From NCBI GenBank assembly GCA_030538335.1, contig JAUNUE010000041.1:1-11361 (forward strand): a stretch of 11,361 nt of DNA, in the 5' to 3' direction. Origin of the DNA: Allobrachymonas sp. (GTDB lineage Bacteria; Pseudomonadota; Gammaproteobacteria; Burkholderiales; Burkholderiaceae_C). The notes under the pieces are model-generated. The model worked only from the letters and a program-made list of their open reading frames with translations, made no database searches and had not been told where the DNA came from. The position numbers and the translations under genes are program-made. Positions within the stretch are counted from its first letter, which is position 1, and the number at the start of each line of letters is the position of its first letter. Positions 1-6,723 of this stretch are shown in pieces.

Positions 1-26
1 GCTTTGAGCGGCTCACATAACGAAAG

Positions 27-45
27 CCCCCGGCTTTGCCGGGGG
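27..45 (-). terminator. Rho-independent terminator of phaC
   Basis: A perfect 8-bp GC-only stem (CCCCCGGC / GCCGGGGG) with a TTT loop. On the minus strand it lies about 65 bases past the phaC stop and is followed by CTTTCGTTAT, a weak U-tract. On the plus strand no T-run follows, so it most likely ends leftward transcription of phaC. Apart from this hairpin I see nothing in bases 1-111. Confidence 0.75.
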
Positions 46-111
46 ATGGTTACTGCCTGTTGGGTGGTGCTGCATGCAGCAGGCCAGTTGCGAACAGTGA
101 CTTGCGGGCGG

Positions 112-1899
112 TTAAAGAATTTCTTTCGCCTTGGCCTTGACGTAGCGGCCCGGTGCGGGCTCTATGACGGCATGGCTGGCACTGCCGTATTTCCTGGGTG
201 CCGCCACCATGCGCCCGCCTTGCTTGGCCAGCCACTGCGCCCAGTCGCCCCACCAACTGCCCGCATGTTCGGTAGCGCCTTGCAGCCATTCGGCGTGGGA
301 GGGGGGCAGGGCGTCGTTGGTCCAGTAGCTGCGTTTGTTTTTTTTCAAGGGGTTGATCACGCCCGCAATATGGCCTGAAGCACCCATGACAAAACGCTTT
401 TCGCCGGGCAGGATTTGCGTGCTGGCATAGGCACCTTCAATCGGCACGATGTGATCTTCGCGCGAGCCGTAAAGGTAGGTGGGCAGTTTGACTTTGCCAA
501 AGTCGACTTTTTCGCCGCAGACGGTGGTTGTGCCGGGTTGCATCAACAGGTTGTTCTGGTAGGCGTTGCGCAGGTACCAGGCGTACATGGGGCCGGGCAG
601 GTTGGTGGAGTCGCAGTTCCAGTACAGCAGGTCAAACGGCGGTGGCGTTTCGCCCTTGAGGTAGTTGCCCACCACATAATTCCAGACCAGGTCGTTGGGC
701 CGCAAAAAGCTGAAGGTGTTGAGCAGGTCGCCCGCGGGCAAGATGCCGCCTTGCGCAAACTGCGTTTCGCGCCAGCGGACAAAAGCCTCGTCGATGAACA
801 GGCCGAGCACGCCGGGGTTGCTGAAATCGAGCAGGCAGGTGAGGAAGGTGGCGCTGTGCGCGAGTTGCTTTTTGCGCGCAGCCAACACGGCCAGGGCGGT
901 GGCGAGAATGGTGCCGCCCACGCAAAAACCCAGCACATTGAGTTTTTTGGCTCCCGTAATTTCGAGCACCTTTTCCATCGCGGTGATTGGGCCTTTTTCG
1001 ATGTAGTCGTCCCAGGTTACGTCGGCCATGCTGGCGTCGGGGTTGCGCCAGCTCATGATGAAGGTGTGGTGGCCCTGTTCCACGGTGAAGCGCACCACCG
1101 AGTTGTCGGGCTGCAGGTCAAGGATGTAGTATTTGTTGATGCAGGCGGGCACCATGAGGAAAGGGCGTTCATGCACCTTGTCGGTCAGCGGCTTGTATTC
1201 GATGAGCTGGAACAACTCGTTCTCGAACACCACAGCGCCTTCGCTGGTGCCGACGTTGCGGCCCACTTCAAACTGGCTGTCGTCGGTCATCGAGACATGG
1301 CCTTTTTGCACGTCGGCCAGCAGGTTCTGTATGCCGCGGGCGATGCTTTCGCCCTGGCTGTCGATCACTTTTTGCTGCGCATCGGCGTTGAAGGCGAGAA
1401 AATTGCTGGGTGCCGCAGCCGCTGTCCACTGCTCCACCGCAAAACGCACGCGGCCACAGGCTTGTGGGTCTCCCTGCACGGCCTCGGCCATGCCTTGCAT
1501 CAGGCGGGTGTTGGCCAGGTGCAAAGCGGCTGCAAAACTGGATACGGGTTGCTTTTGCCAGAACGCGCTGGCAAAGCGCCGGTCTTGCGCAATGGCTTCG
1601 GATGGATCTTTGTTTTCAAAAAGTTCGCGGATGTCGGTCAGATACTGTTGCTGCAAAGCCAGCATGCGATCGGTATCCATACGCAAGGAGCCGAAGCCGT
1701 TGGCGAAGGCCTCGCTTGCGGTGCCTGCTGCGGCAAAGTAATCGTGGAAAGGCCAGGCGGATGCGTCCTCTTTTTTATCGGTGGTATCTGCTGCCCCAGC
1801 GGAAGGCATGGCGTGTTTCCACGGCCCGGCGACCTGCAGCCATGCCGCTTGCATGGCTTGCATCCATTCGGTTCCCAGAGTGTTGGCTGCTCCTTGCAT
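112..1899 (-). CDS. phaC: Class I poly(3-hydroxyalkanoate) synthase PhaC
   Basis: This enzyme polymerises (R)-3-hydroxyacyl-CoA, mainly 3-hydroxybutyryl-CoA, into polyhydroxyalkanoate on the surface of cytoplasmic storage granules. The product is 595 aa, a normal length for the Cupriavidus-type class I enzyme. The N-terminal third holds the PhaC N-domain, followed by an alpha/beta-hydrolase core. The lipase-like box GFCVGG is at residues 324-329 with catalytic Cys326; the other catalytic residues are Asp482 (in GSREDHIVP) and His510 (in GASGHIAG), so the triad is complete. WNCDSTNLPGPM at about 427-438 is also typical of the family. I chose the ATG at 1899 because GGAGGAG lies 7 bases upstream; the reading frame stays open to 2025, but that extension reads through an interspersed repeat. 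No phaA or phaB follows inside the window. The gene stands alone, 256 bases from spoT, with its own terminator. Confidence 0.96.
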   Translation of the reverse strand: MQGAANTLGTEWMQAMQAAWLQVAGPWKHAMPSAGAADTTDKKEDASAWPFHDYFAAAGTASEAFANGFGSLRMDTDRMLALQQQYLTDIRELFENKDPSEAIAQDRRFASAFWQKQPVSSFAAALHLANTRLMQGMAEAVQGDPQACGRVRFAVEQWTAAAAPSNFLAFNADAQQKVIDSQGESIARGIQNLLADVQKGHVSMTDDSQFEVGRNVGTSEGAVVFENELFQLIEYKPLTDKVHERPFLMVPACINKYYILDLQPDNSVVRFTVEQGHHTFIMSWRNPDASMADVTWDDYIEKGPITAMEKVLEITGAKKLNVLGFCVGGTILATALAVLAARKKQLAHSATFLTCLLDFSNPGVLGLFIDEAFVRWRETQFAQGGILPAGDLLNTFSFLRPNDLVWNYVVGNYLKGETPPPFDLLYWNCDSTNLPGPMYAWYLRNAYQNNLLMQPGTTTVCGEKVDFGKVKLPTYLYGSREDHIVPIEGAYASTQILPGEKRFVMGASGHIAGVINPLKKNKRSYWTNDALPPSHAEWLQGATEHAGSWWGDWAQWLAKQGGRMVAAPRKYGSASHAVIEPAPGRYVKAKAKEIL

Positions 1900-1980
1900 G
1901 ACGTGTCTCCTCCGTGATGTGGGTTTCTGCGGCAGAGTCAAGGTCTGCTCTTTGCTGTTGGTGGGGATACAACCATATCC

Positions 1981-2012
1981 CCTCACCCGACCCTCTCCCG
2001 GAGGGAGAGGGT
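1981..2012. repeat. Interspersed palindromic repeat (CCCTCTCCC...GGGAGAGGG type)
   Basis: The sequence contains a perfect 10-bp inverted repeat, ACCCTCTCCC (1990-1999) and GGGAGAGGGT (2003-2012), with a GGA loop, preceded by CCTCACCCG. This motif is a common intergenic repeat in proteobacteria, often recognised by the spurious peptide PLPPGEG that it encodes. It lies in the phaC leader, about 80 bases upstream of the start. Only one copy occurs in this window. Confidence 0.65.
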
Positions 2013-2023
2013 CAGAAATGGGC

Positions 2024-2047
2024 ATGATGAAATTGGAACCTCATCAT
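2024..2047. other. Inverted repeat in the phaC-spoT gap
   Basis: ATGATGA (2024-2030) and TCATCAT (2041-2047) form a 7-bp inverted repeat with a 10-base loop, next to the palindromic repeat at 1990-2012. It could be a hairpin in the phaC leader or an operator. I see no convincing -35/-10 pair for phaC in this 256-base gap and no clear terminator for spoT beyond a weak 6-bp stem near 2132-2150. Confidence 0.3.
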
Positions 2048-2155
2048 CGTGCCGAATCGCTGAAATGCTTTTATGCTAGCCCCATGCAGGCTGCGCGGAC
2101 GAGCTATTTTGTCCACGAAAACCCTGTAGGCTGCGCAGCATTTTCTGCGCGCATT

Positions 2156-4402
2156 TCAAGAGCGCACGCGCTGGGCGCGGATCGTGGCTGACACCCGCCG
2201 TATGGCGCGCAGCACCTGTGCCAGATGTTGGCGGTCGGTGACTTGCAGGATCAGCCGCAAATCCAGCGCATCCTGGTACATGTCGTCAGACGTGCCGATG
2301 TAGCCGATGTCGGCACGGGCGTTGGCAATGGCTGCGGTGACGGCGGCGATGGCACCCATGCGGTTGTGAATGCTCACGGTTACGGCCACGGCAAAAGGTC
2401 GCGCCATCTGGTCAGACCATTCCACTTCGATGAAGCGTTCGGCGTCTTTGCTGCGCAGCCGTTTGGCGACGGCACACTCGGTCGTATGCACGACCAGACC
2501 TTCGCCGCGCCCGAGGTAGCCGGTGATGGCGTCGCCCGGAATCGGGTGGCAACACGGCGCAAATTTCACCGATTCTTTTTCGCTGCCATCCAGCGCGATG
2601 ATGTGGCCGAAGTCGCTGGCTTCCTGGTTGAAGTGCTCCTGGCTTTGCAGTACCGCATCGCGCTTTTCGCCCTCCTGCGTGGCGAGATTGGCGAGCTGCT
2701 TGGCTACCAGCCCGGCAATGCGCTTGCCCTGGCCGATATCGGCGTACAGGTCTTGCAAGTATTTGGCACCCGCCCAGCGCAGCAGCTTGTCCCACATCGG
2801 GCGGTATTCGTCGTCGACAGGCGGCAGCCGCAACATGCCTTCGCCGCGGTAGGCCTGTGTCAACAGGCGCTCGCCCAGCCGGTGCGACTCTTCGTTCGAG
2901 ATGTTTTTCAGATGGCTGCGGATGCGTGACCGTGCCCGTGCGGTGCGCACAAACGCCAGCCAGGCCGGGTTGGGGCGCGAGTCGGGCGCGGTGATGACTT
3001 CGACCACATCGCCGCTTTGCAGTTCGGTGCGCAGCGGCACCTGTTCGTGGTTGATGCGGCAGGCGACAGCCTGGTCGCCCACGTCGCTGTGGATGGCGTA
3101 GGCAAAGTCGATGACCGTGGCACCGCGTGGCAGCGACATGATGTGGTTTTTGGGCGTGAACACGAACACGTCTTCAGGGAACAGGTTGACGCGCACATGG
3201 TCAAAAAACTCCTGCGAGTCGAGCGTTTCCTTTTGAATGTCAAGCAGGTTTTTCAGCCAGTTGGCGGGCTTTTCGCGTTGCGATGCCACGCTGGCTTGCT
3301 GCTCGGTCTGTGTCTTGTAAAGCCAGTGCGCGGCCACGCCCGATTCGGCCACCTGGTGCATGGCCTCGGTGCGGATCTGGAACTCGATATGAATGCTGGC
3401 CGGCCCGATCAGCGTGGTATGCAGTGACTGGTAGCCGTTGTCTTTCGGGATGGCGATGAAATCTTTCAAACGCTGCGGCACCGGGCGGTACAACTGGTGC
3501 AGGATGCCCAATGCCAGGTAGCAATCGAGATTGCTGGAGACGAGGATGCGAAAACCGTACAGGTCGTTGATCTGTGCGAAGCTCTGCCGTTTGCCCTGCA
3601 TCTTGCGGTAGATCGAGAACAGTGTTTTTTCGCGCGACTTGATGCGGGCGCTCAAGCCTGCTGCAGCAAAAGCGGCTTCGACTTCTTTCTGTACTTCGTC
3701 CACCAGCCGCCGCCGTCGCTTGCGCGCATTCTGCATGGCCTTTTCAAGCACCGCGTGTCGCCACGGTTGCAGGTATTTGAAGGCCAGGTCTTCAAGCTCG
3801 CGGTAGGAGTGGTTCAGCCCGAGCCGGTTGGCAATGGGCGCGTAGATTTCAAGCGTTTCGGTGGCGATACGCGTGCGTGCCTCAGGCTTCATGTCCGACA
3901 GCGTGCGCATATTGTGCAGCCGGTCGGCCAGCTTGATCAGGATGACGCGCACGTCGTTGGCCATGGCCAGCAGCATCTTGCGGAACGACTCGGCCTGGTT
4001 CTCTTGCCGGCTGCTGAACTTGAGCTTGTCGAGCTTGGTCAGGCCATCGACCAGTTCGGCCACCTGGGTGCCAAACTGATGCGCCAGATCGCTCTTGTCG
4101 ATGCCGCAGTCTTCCATGGTGTCGTGCAGCAGCGCGGCCATGAGTGCAGTGGCGTCGAGCTTCCATTCTGCGCACTGGGCGGTAACGGCGATCGGGTGCG
4201 TGATGTAAGGCTCGCCGCTTTTGCGCATCTGCCCGAGGTGCGCCTGGTCAGCCAGTTTGTAGGCAGCGCGCACCTGCTCAATCTCGGAGGGATTGAGGTA
4301 GTCGAGTTTTACCAGCAGGGCGGCAAAACTGGCGGCAGAGGCGGTGTCAGCAGCGGCAGAACTCATGGGCAGGTCAATGGGCGGTGTGCGCGGCGTACCC
4401 AT
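2156..4402 (-). CDS. spoT: Bifunctional (p)ppGpp synthetase/hydrolase (RelA/SpoT family)
   Basis: This protein makes and degrades the stringent-response alarmone (p)ppGpp in the cytosol. Numbered from the ATG at 4402 (748 aa), the N-terminal HD hydrolase domain has His69, the His93-Asp94 pair (HDTMED) and LADRLHNM at about 158-165, so hydrolysis should be intact. The synthetase domain has GYQSLHTT at about 323-330, and RLKD at 311-314 is the RXKD signature of bifunctional enzymes rather than the EXDD of RelA. A TGS domain follows at about 408-470, then the conserved-cysteine region (CCH 617-619, Cys643) and a C-terminal ACT domain from about 670. The start is uncertain: a TTG at 4414 and an ATG at 4366 are also in frame, and none has a well-spaced Shine-Dalgarno. 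The gene is downstream of gmk and rpoZ in the same orientation, the usual operon order in betaproteobacteria. Confidence 0.95.
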   Translation of the reverse strand: MGTPRTPPIDLPMSSAAADTASAASFAALLVKLDYLNPSEIEQVRAAYKLADQAHLGQMRKSGEPYITHPIAVTAQCAEWKLDATALMAALLHDTMEDCGIDKSDLAHQFGTQVAELVDGLTKLDKLKFSSRQENQAESFRKMLLAMANDVRVILIKLADRLHNMRTLSDMKPEARTRIATETLEIYAPIANRLGLNHSYRELEDLAFKYLQPWRHAVLEKAMQNARKRRRRLVDEVQKEVEAAFAAAGLSARIKSREKTLFSIYRKMQGKRQSFAQINDLYGFRILVSSNLDCYLALGILHQLYRPVPQRLKDFIAIPKDNGYQSLHTTLIGPASIHIEFQIRTEAMHQVAESGVAAHWLYKTQTEQQASVASQREKPANWLKNLLDIQKETLDSQEFFDHVRVNLFPEDVFVFTPKNHIMSLPRGATVIDFAYAIHSDVGDQAVACRINHEQVPLRTELQSGDVVEVITAPDSRPNPAWLAFVRTARARSRIRSHLKNISNEESHRLGERLLTQAYRGEGMLRLPPVDDEYRPMWDKLLRWAGAKYLQDLYADIGQGKRIAGLVAKQLANLATQEGEKRDAVLQSQEHFNQEASDFGHIIALDGSEKESVKFAPCCHPIPGDAITGYLGRGEGLVVHTTECAVAKRLRSKDAERFIEVEWSDQMARPFAVAVTVSIHNRMGAIAAVTAAIANARADIGYIGTSDDMYQDALDLRLILQVTDRQHLAQVLRAIRRVSATIRAQRVRS

Positions 4403-4511
4403 CTCCAGGGCCAATCAGGCACTGTGCGGGCGGGGCGCGACCATCTGCGCAGCAACAAGGCATGCCGCGCAGAAATATGACATTGACGTTACTCTACCCG
4501 AATGTGGGGTG

Positions 4512-4530
4512 CAGCGCATGAGGTGCGCTG
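4512..4530. other. Hairpin between rpoZ and spoT
   Basis: CAGCGCA and TGCGCTG form a perfect 7-bp inverted repeat with loop TGAGG in the 183-base gap between the rpoZ stop and the spoT start. No T-run follows on the minus strand (CACCCCACATT), so it is a poor terminator. It could instead mark an RNA processing or attenuation point before spoT. The rest of this gap shows nothing I can call with confidence. Confidence 0.4.
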
Positions 4531-4585
4531 TGTTTCATGGGGAATGCCCGGTGGTTTCAGGCATCCTTGAAGGGCAAATCCTGCT

Positions 4586-4789
4586 TTACCCAGGTACTTT
4601 TTTGAGCATTTCCAGGCCGACCTTGCCCTCGGCAATTTCACGCAGGGCGGTGACAGGTGGCTTGTTGCGCGTTTCTACGCGCGGGGTATGGCCCTGGCTC
4701 AACATGCGGGCGCGGTAGGTGGCAGCCAACACCAACTGGAAACGGTTGGGGATCTGTTCCAGGCAGTCTTCAACGGTAATGCGGGCCAT
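4586..4789 (-). CDS. rpoZ: DNA-directed RNA polymerase omega subunit
   Basis: Omega assists folding and assembly of the beta' subunit into RNA polymerase, and in proteobacteria forms part of a ppGpp-binding site on the enzyme. The 67-aa product begins MARITVEDCLEQIPNRFQLV and continues with an ATYRAR segment and the conserved TALREIAEGKVG near 49-60, a normal length and sequence for betaproteobacterial omega. I placed the start at the ATG at 4789 because GGAG lies 8 bases upstream; an upstream in-frame extension of 27 codons has no family similarity. The gene sits 113 bases downstream of gmk and 183 upstream of spoT. Its grouping with spoT places an alarmone target beside the alarmone enzyme. 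Confidence 0.95.
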   Translation of the reverse strand: MARITVEDCLEQIPNRFQLVLAATYRARMLSQGHTPRVETRNKPPVTALREIAEGKVGLEMLKKVPG

Positions 4790-4902
4790 GCGGCAAACTC
4801 CAGCGAAATAGGTAAAGCAGGCGAAACGGATACAAGGGCGTTGCAGATCATTGACAGGCGTACCCCGCAATGGAGGTGATAACCAAGCCTGTAAAAGCCA
4901 TC

Positions 4903-5541
4903 TTATGGATGAACCAGACCCAGCGCGTCCATGATGGCTTGACGCTCGTTGTTGCAGGCACCATAGCGCAGGCGCTGCGCGTGCACGATGGTCTTGAGGT
5001 CAAACAAAGCCGATTCGAATAACTTGTTGATTATAACGAAATCGAATTTTGCGACGTGCGTCATCTCGTGCCGGGCATTTTGCAGGCGGGTTTCAATGGT
5101 CGGTGCATCGTCTTCGCCGCGGCGCTCCAGCCGTGAGCGCAGCTCGCTCCAGCTCGGCGGCAAAATGAAGATGAGGATGGCGCCGGAAAAAATCTCGCGC
5201 ACCTGCAGGGCGCCCTGGTAGTCAATTTCAAGAATCACATCCTGGCCCTGCTCCAGGCGATCGAGCACCGCTTGCCGCGAAGTGCCGTAGCGGTTGCCGT
5301 GCACCACGGCCCATTCCAGAAATTCACCTGCCGCCACCATGGCGTCGAAAGTGGGCGCATCCACAAAATGGTATTCGCGGCCCTCGCGCTCCTGCCCGCG
5401 TGGCGCGCGCGTGGTGTGCGAGATGGAGGGTTGCACGCCCGCGTCCAGCTCCATCAGGGCTTTGACGAGGCTCGATTTGCCGGTGCCGCTGGGGGCGGCG
5501 ACCACAAACAGGTTGCCGGGGTATTGACAGTGTGCTTTCAT
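4903..5541 (-). CDS. gmk: Guanylate kinase
   Basis: This enzyme converts GMP and ATP to GDP and ADP, an essential step in guanine nucleotide supply that also feeds (p)ppGpp synthesis. From the ATG at 5541 the product is 212 aa. The P-loop APSGTGKSS is at 16-24, the GMP-binding SHTTRAPRGQE starts at 41, GREYHFV is at 54-60 and EIDYQG at 105-110, all as expected. The start is unusual: no Shine-Dalgarno precedes the ATG at 5541, where the upstream bases are mostly T, nor the GTG at 5568. A degenerate copy of the yicC 3' end, including a TAA at 5555-5553, lies just upstream. I infer that gmk was once closely behind yicC and translated by coupling, and is now separated from it by the 3.45-kb insert. 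It must therefore rely on a promoter near or inside the insert's left end. Confidence 0.95.
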   Translation of the reverse strand: MKAHCQYPGNLFVVAAPSGTGKSSLVKALMELDAGVQPSISHTTRAPRGQEREGREYHFVDAPTFDAMVAAGEFLEWAVVHGNRYGTSRQAVLDRLEQGQDVILEIDYQGALQVREIFSGAILIFILPPSWSELRSRLERRGEDDAPTIETRLQNARHEMTHVAKFDFVIINKLFESALFDLKTIVHAQRLRYGACNNERQAIMDALGLVHP

Positions 5542-5552
5542 AGGCAAAAAAA

Positions 5553-5571
5553 TTATTCGATATTGCACCTG
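5553..5571 (-). repeat. Left att-like repeat (degenerate copy of yicC 3' end)
   Basis: Read on the minus strand this is CAGGTGCAA followed by TATCGAATAA. The yicC end (9026-9006) reads CAGGTGCAA, then AA, then TATTGAGTAA. That is 17 of 19 matching positions plus a 2-base gap, with 9 consecutive identities. The position, 11 bases before the gmk start codon, fits the remnant of the ancestral yicC-gmk junction created when an element integrated into the yicC 3' end. Confidence 0.6.
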
Positions 5572-5610
5572 AATCTGAAGTATCGGCCTTCACACCCTAT
5601 AAACAAAGGG

Positions 5611-5634
5611 TTTGAAAAAATTTGATTTTTCAAA
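5611..5634. other. AT-rich hairpin at left island end
   Basis: TTTGAAAAA (5611-5619) and TTTTTCAAA (5626-5634) form a perfect 9-bp inverted repeat with loop ATTTGA, abutting the GGGTACAA pair. The AT-rich composition and location next to the presumed arm sites suggest a recombination or accessory-factor (bending) site, though a weak terminator in either direction is also possible. Confidence 0.4.
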
Positions 5635-5654
5635 GGGTACAACAGCGGGTACAA
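5635..5654 (+). repeat. Left pair of GGGTACAA repeats (putative integrase arm sites)
   Basis: GGGTACAA occurs at 5635-5642 and 5647-5654, separated by CAGC. The same arrangement, with the same 12-bp period and orientation, occurs at 8868-8887 near the other island end. Short direct repeats of this kind flank the attachment cores of tyrosine integrases, where they act as arm-type binding sites. The pairing at both ends is seen directly; the function is inferred. Confidence 0.55.
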
Positions 5655-5794
5655 AATTTTTCGGGGTGTTTGATAGTGGCAATGCTTTGATGGCAGATTG
5701 GTTTAGGGCATACGATACACGTTGCATTGGACAGAAAAAATGCCTAAAACAACCTTACTTGATGAGGCGCATGGTTGGCTATTGGGCTTCTGCT

Positions 5795-6124
5795 TTACAA
5801 GGGTCTCCCCGTCTCCGGGTCTTCGATGCAGATGTTCAGTTCTCCTGGCGGATCGGCCTCAAACTGCCCTGACTCCACATACTCGATGGTATCTTCAGGT
5901 GTGCAGTCAGTGTCCAGCGACTCAAACTGAATGCATGGTGTTCCTGTTGGGTGCTCTGGCGGCAGCACTACAAAGCGCCCCGGATCGTCGGGCCGCCAAG
6001 CTATGAAATGGCCAGTGGCCGCCTTGGCAAAGGTAGCGTGATCGAGCCATTGCAATAGCTCTTTGTCACCAGCGGCCATACGCTGGGCAATTAGGGGCTG
6101 GTAGCCGCTTAGGAGAAGTGCCAT
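5795..6124 (-). CDS. Hypothetical protein, 109 aa, acidic
   Basis: I do not recognise this protein. It is supported as a gene by a clean ATG at 6124 with GAGG 9 bases upstream and by codon use similar to the core genes. The N-terminal half carries YQPLIAQRMAAGDKELLQWLDHATF, probably helical; the C-terminal half is strongly acidic and proline-containing (CTPEDTIEYVESGQFEADPP at about 73-92), ending ICIEDPETGRPL. There is no signal peptide, membrane segment or obvious catalytic motif. It lies at the gmk end of the island, 204 bases downstream of the small HTH gene in the same orientation. That gap shows no clear promoter or terminator, so the two may be one leftward transcription unit. An acidic protein in a phage-derived element could be a protein-binding or DNA-mimic factor, but nothing here proves that. 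Confidence 0.7.
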   Translation of the reverse strand: MALLLSGYQPLIAQRMAAGDKELLQWLDHATFAKAATGHFIAWRPDDPGRFVVLPPEHPTGTPCIQFESLDTDCTPEDTIEYVESGQFEADPPGELNICIEDPETGRPL

Positions 6125-6328
6125 GACGTGTTGCCTCGATTCAGACGGTCAGGGTTGCATGATTTTGTGGTGCTGCTTGTGGCGATTCGATGATAACTGC
6201 GCCTGTGTCGCTGTGGGTGTTACGCCAGCCCCAATGCCACCTTGATACTTTAGTCTGGAAGGGTTCGTTGTAGCCCGGCAACAAGGGTGATGAAGCCCGT
6301 AGTCACACTATGCGAAATAGTTATGGGG

Positions 6329-6547
6329 CTATGCCTTCCCCTTTGTTTTTACCACGCTGTGATTGATTTCAAACCCTTTGCGCACGATTTGGCCGCAACA
6401 GGGGCATAGCTGCTTTCCCTTGGTACGCCGTAGTGCTTGATAGACAGCGGAGTTTCCCACGCCAACTTTTGCTGCGGCTTCGTATGCCGTCATCTCGGGG
6501 TTCTTTTGAAGCAGTTCTAAGGCTTGTTGGGTTTTGCTCTTTGTCAT
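6329..6547 (-). CDS. Small HTH / zinc-ribbon-like regulatory protein
   Basis: A 72-aa protein with a predicted helix-turn-helix at about 19-42 (MTAYEAAAKVGVGNSAVYQA...), similar in style to resolvase-like or phage-encoded HTH segments. Its C-terminal tail carries CPCCGQIV (Cys48, Cys50, Cys51), which looks like half of a zinc knuckle and might bind metal only as a dimer. The start is the ATG at 6547; no strong Shine-Dalgarno precedes it, but a promoter 28 bases upstream would give a leader of about 20 bases. It is divergent from the three-gene cassette at 6724, and the shared promoter region carries two copies of CTGCACAGAT. By analogy with phage repressor regions I infer that it binds this region and controls both directions. 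Members of this kind of short HTH protein occur in proteobacterial phages; the exact family is not certain. Confidence 0.75.
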   Translation of the reverse strand: MTKSKTQQALELLQKNPEMTAYEAAAKVGVGNSAVYQALRRTKGKQLCPCCGQIVRKGFEINHSVVKTKGKA

Positions 6548-6574
6548 GTTGATTTTGCGTTACGCGATAGACGA

Positions 6575-6603
6575 ATCATAGTGCTGCACAGATATATTGA
6601 CAA
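6575..6603 (-). promoter_or_regulatory. Leftward sigma70-like promoter for the HTH gene
   Basis: On the minus strand, TTGTCA (6603-6598) and TATGAT (6580-6575) are separated by 17 bases, close to consensus. Transcription would start near 6568 and reach the HTH start codon at 6547 after about 20 bases. Its -35 box overlaps that of the rightward promoter by five bases, and its spacer contains one CTGCACAGAT copy. Confidence 0.65.
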
Positions 6604-6615
6604 TACTGCACAGAT
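6584..6615 (+). promoter_or_regulatory. Paired operator-like direct repeats CTGCACAGAT
   Basis: CTGCACAGAT occurs at 6584-6593 and 6606-6615, 22 bp apart, about two helical turns, so both face the same side of the DNA. One copy lies in the spacer of each divergent promoter. The small HTH protein encoded next door is the natural candidate to bind them. A 9/10 match (CTGCACAAAT) recurs at 7670-7679 before the next transcription unit. Confidence 0.55.
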
Positions 6616-6624
6616 GTGTATGAT
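6597..6624 (+). promoter_or_regulatory. Rightward sigma70-like promoter for the paralogue cassette
   Basis: TTGACA (6597-6602, perfect consensus) and TATGAT (6619-6624) are separated by 16 bases; TGATAG with an 18-base spacer is an alternative -10. Initiation near 6631 gives a leader of about 93 bases before the first cassette gene. The -35 box is shared with the leftward promoter, so two polymerases could not occupy both at once. Confidence 0.7.
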
Positions 6625-6632
6625 AGTGATGA

Positions 6633-6692
6633 CCAAGCAATGAATACGCTTGGCAAAAGCGAGGCTCGACATGCAATGCACCGCCGAGCCTC
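6633..6692 (+). other. Two hairpins in the cassette mRNA leader
   Basis: The first stem-loop is CCAAGC/GCTTGG (6633-6638, 6648-6653; 9-base loop). The second is GAGGCTCG/CGAGCCTC (6661-6668, 6685-6692; 16-base loop), a perfect 8-bp stem followed by TATTACTC. They fill the leader between the predicted transcription start and the ribosome-binding site AGGAGA at 6710-6715. They may stabilise the message or attenuate it; no real U-tract follows, so termination is doubtful. Confidence 0.5.
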
Positions 6693-6723
6693 TATTACTC
6701 AACTTGATTAGGAGAAATTCATC

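Noticed and set aside
415..1917. A 500-codon open frame on the plus strand
   Set aside because: It lies entirely antisense to phaC, which has a full catalytic triad; the antisense translation has no family features and is a GC-rich shadow.
1900..2025. N-terminal extension of phaC by 42 codons
   Set aside because: The extension translates an interspersed palindromic repeat (PLPPGEG) and the true start at 1899 has a strong GGAGGAG.
3497..4480. A 327-codon plus-strand frame opposite spoT
   Set aside because: Antisense shadow of a fully recognisable spoT; no ribosome-binding site or motifs.
4790..4870. 27-codon upstream extension of rpoZ
   Set aside because: Cys/Phe-rich sequence with no resemblance to omega; the internal ATG at 4789 has a good Shine-Dalgarno and the standard MARITVEDC start.
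5612..5872. An 86-codon plus-strand frame starting with TTG at the left island end
   Set aside because: It begins inside the AT-rich hairpin and GGGTACAA repeats, has no Shine-Dalgarno or recognised motif, and overlaps the better-supported 109-aa gene.
5722..6006. A plus-strand frame beginning MPKTTLLDEAHG, considered as a second integrase remnant
   Set aside because: Only the first few residues are vaguely integrase-like; nothing after them matches, and most of the frame is antisense to the 109-aa gene.
6125..6328. Possible RNA gene or terminator in the 204-base gap
   Set aside because: No strong stem, T-run, tRNA-like fold or promoter pair could be identified by eye.
6575..6615. Short CRISPR-like array from the repeated CTGCACAGAT
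   Set aside because: Only two 10-bp copies 22 bp apart, embedded in promoters; no further repeats, spacers of constant size or cas genes.
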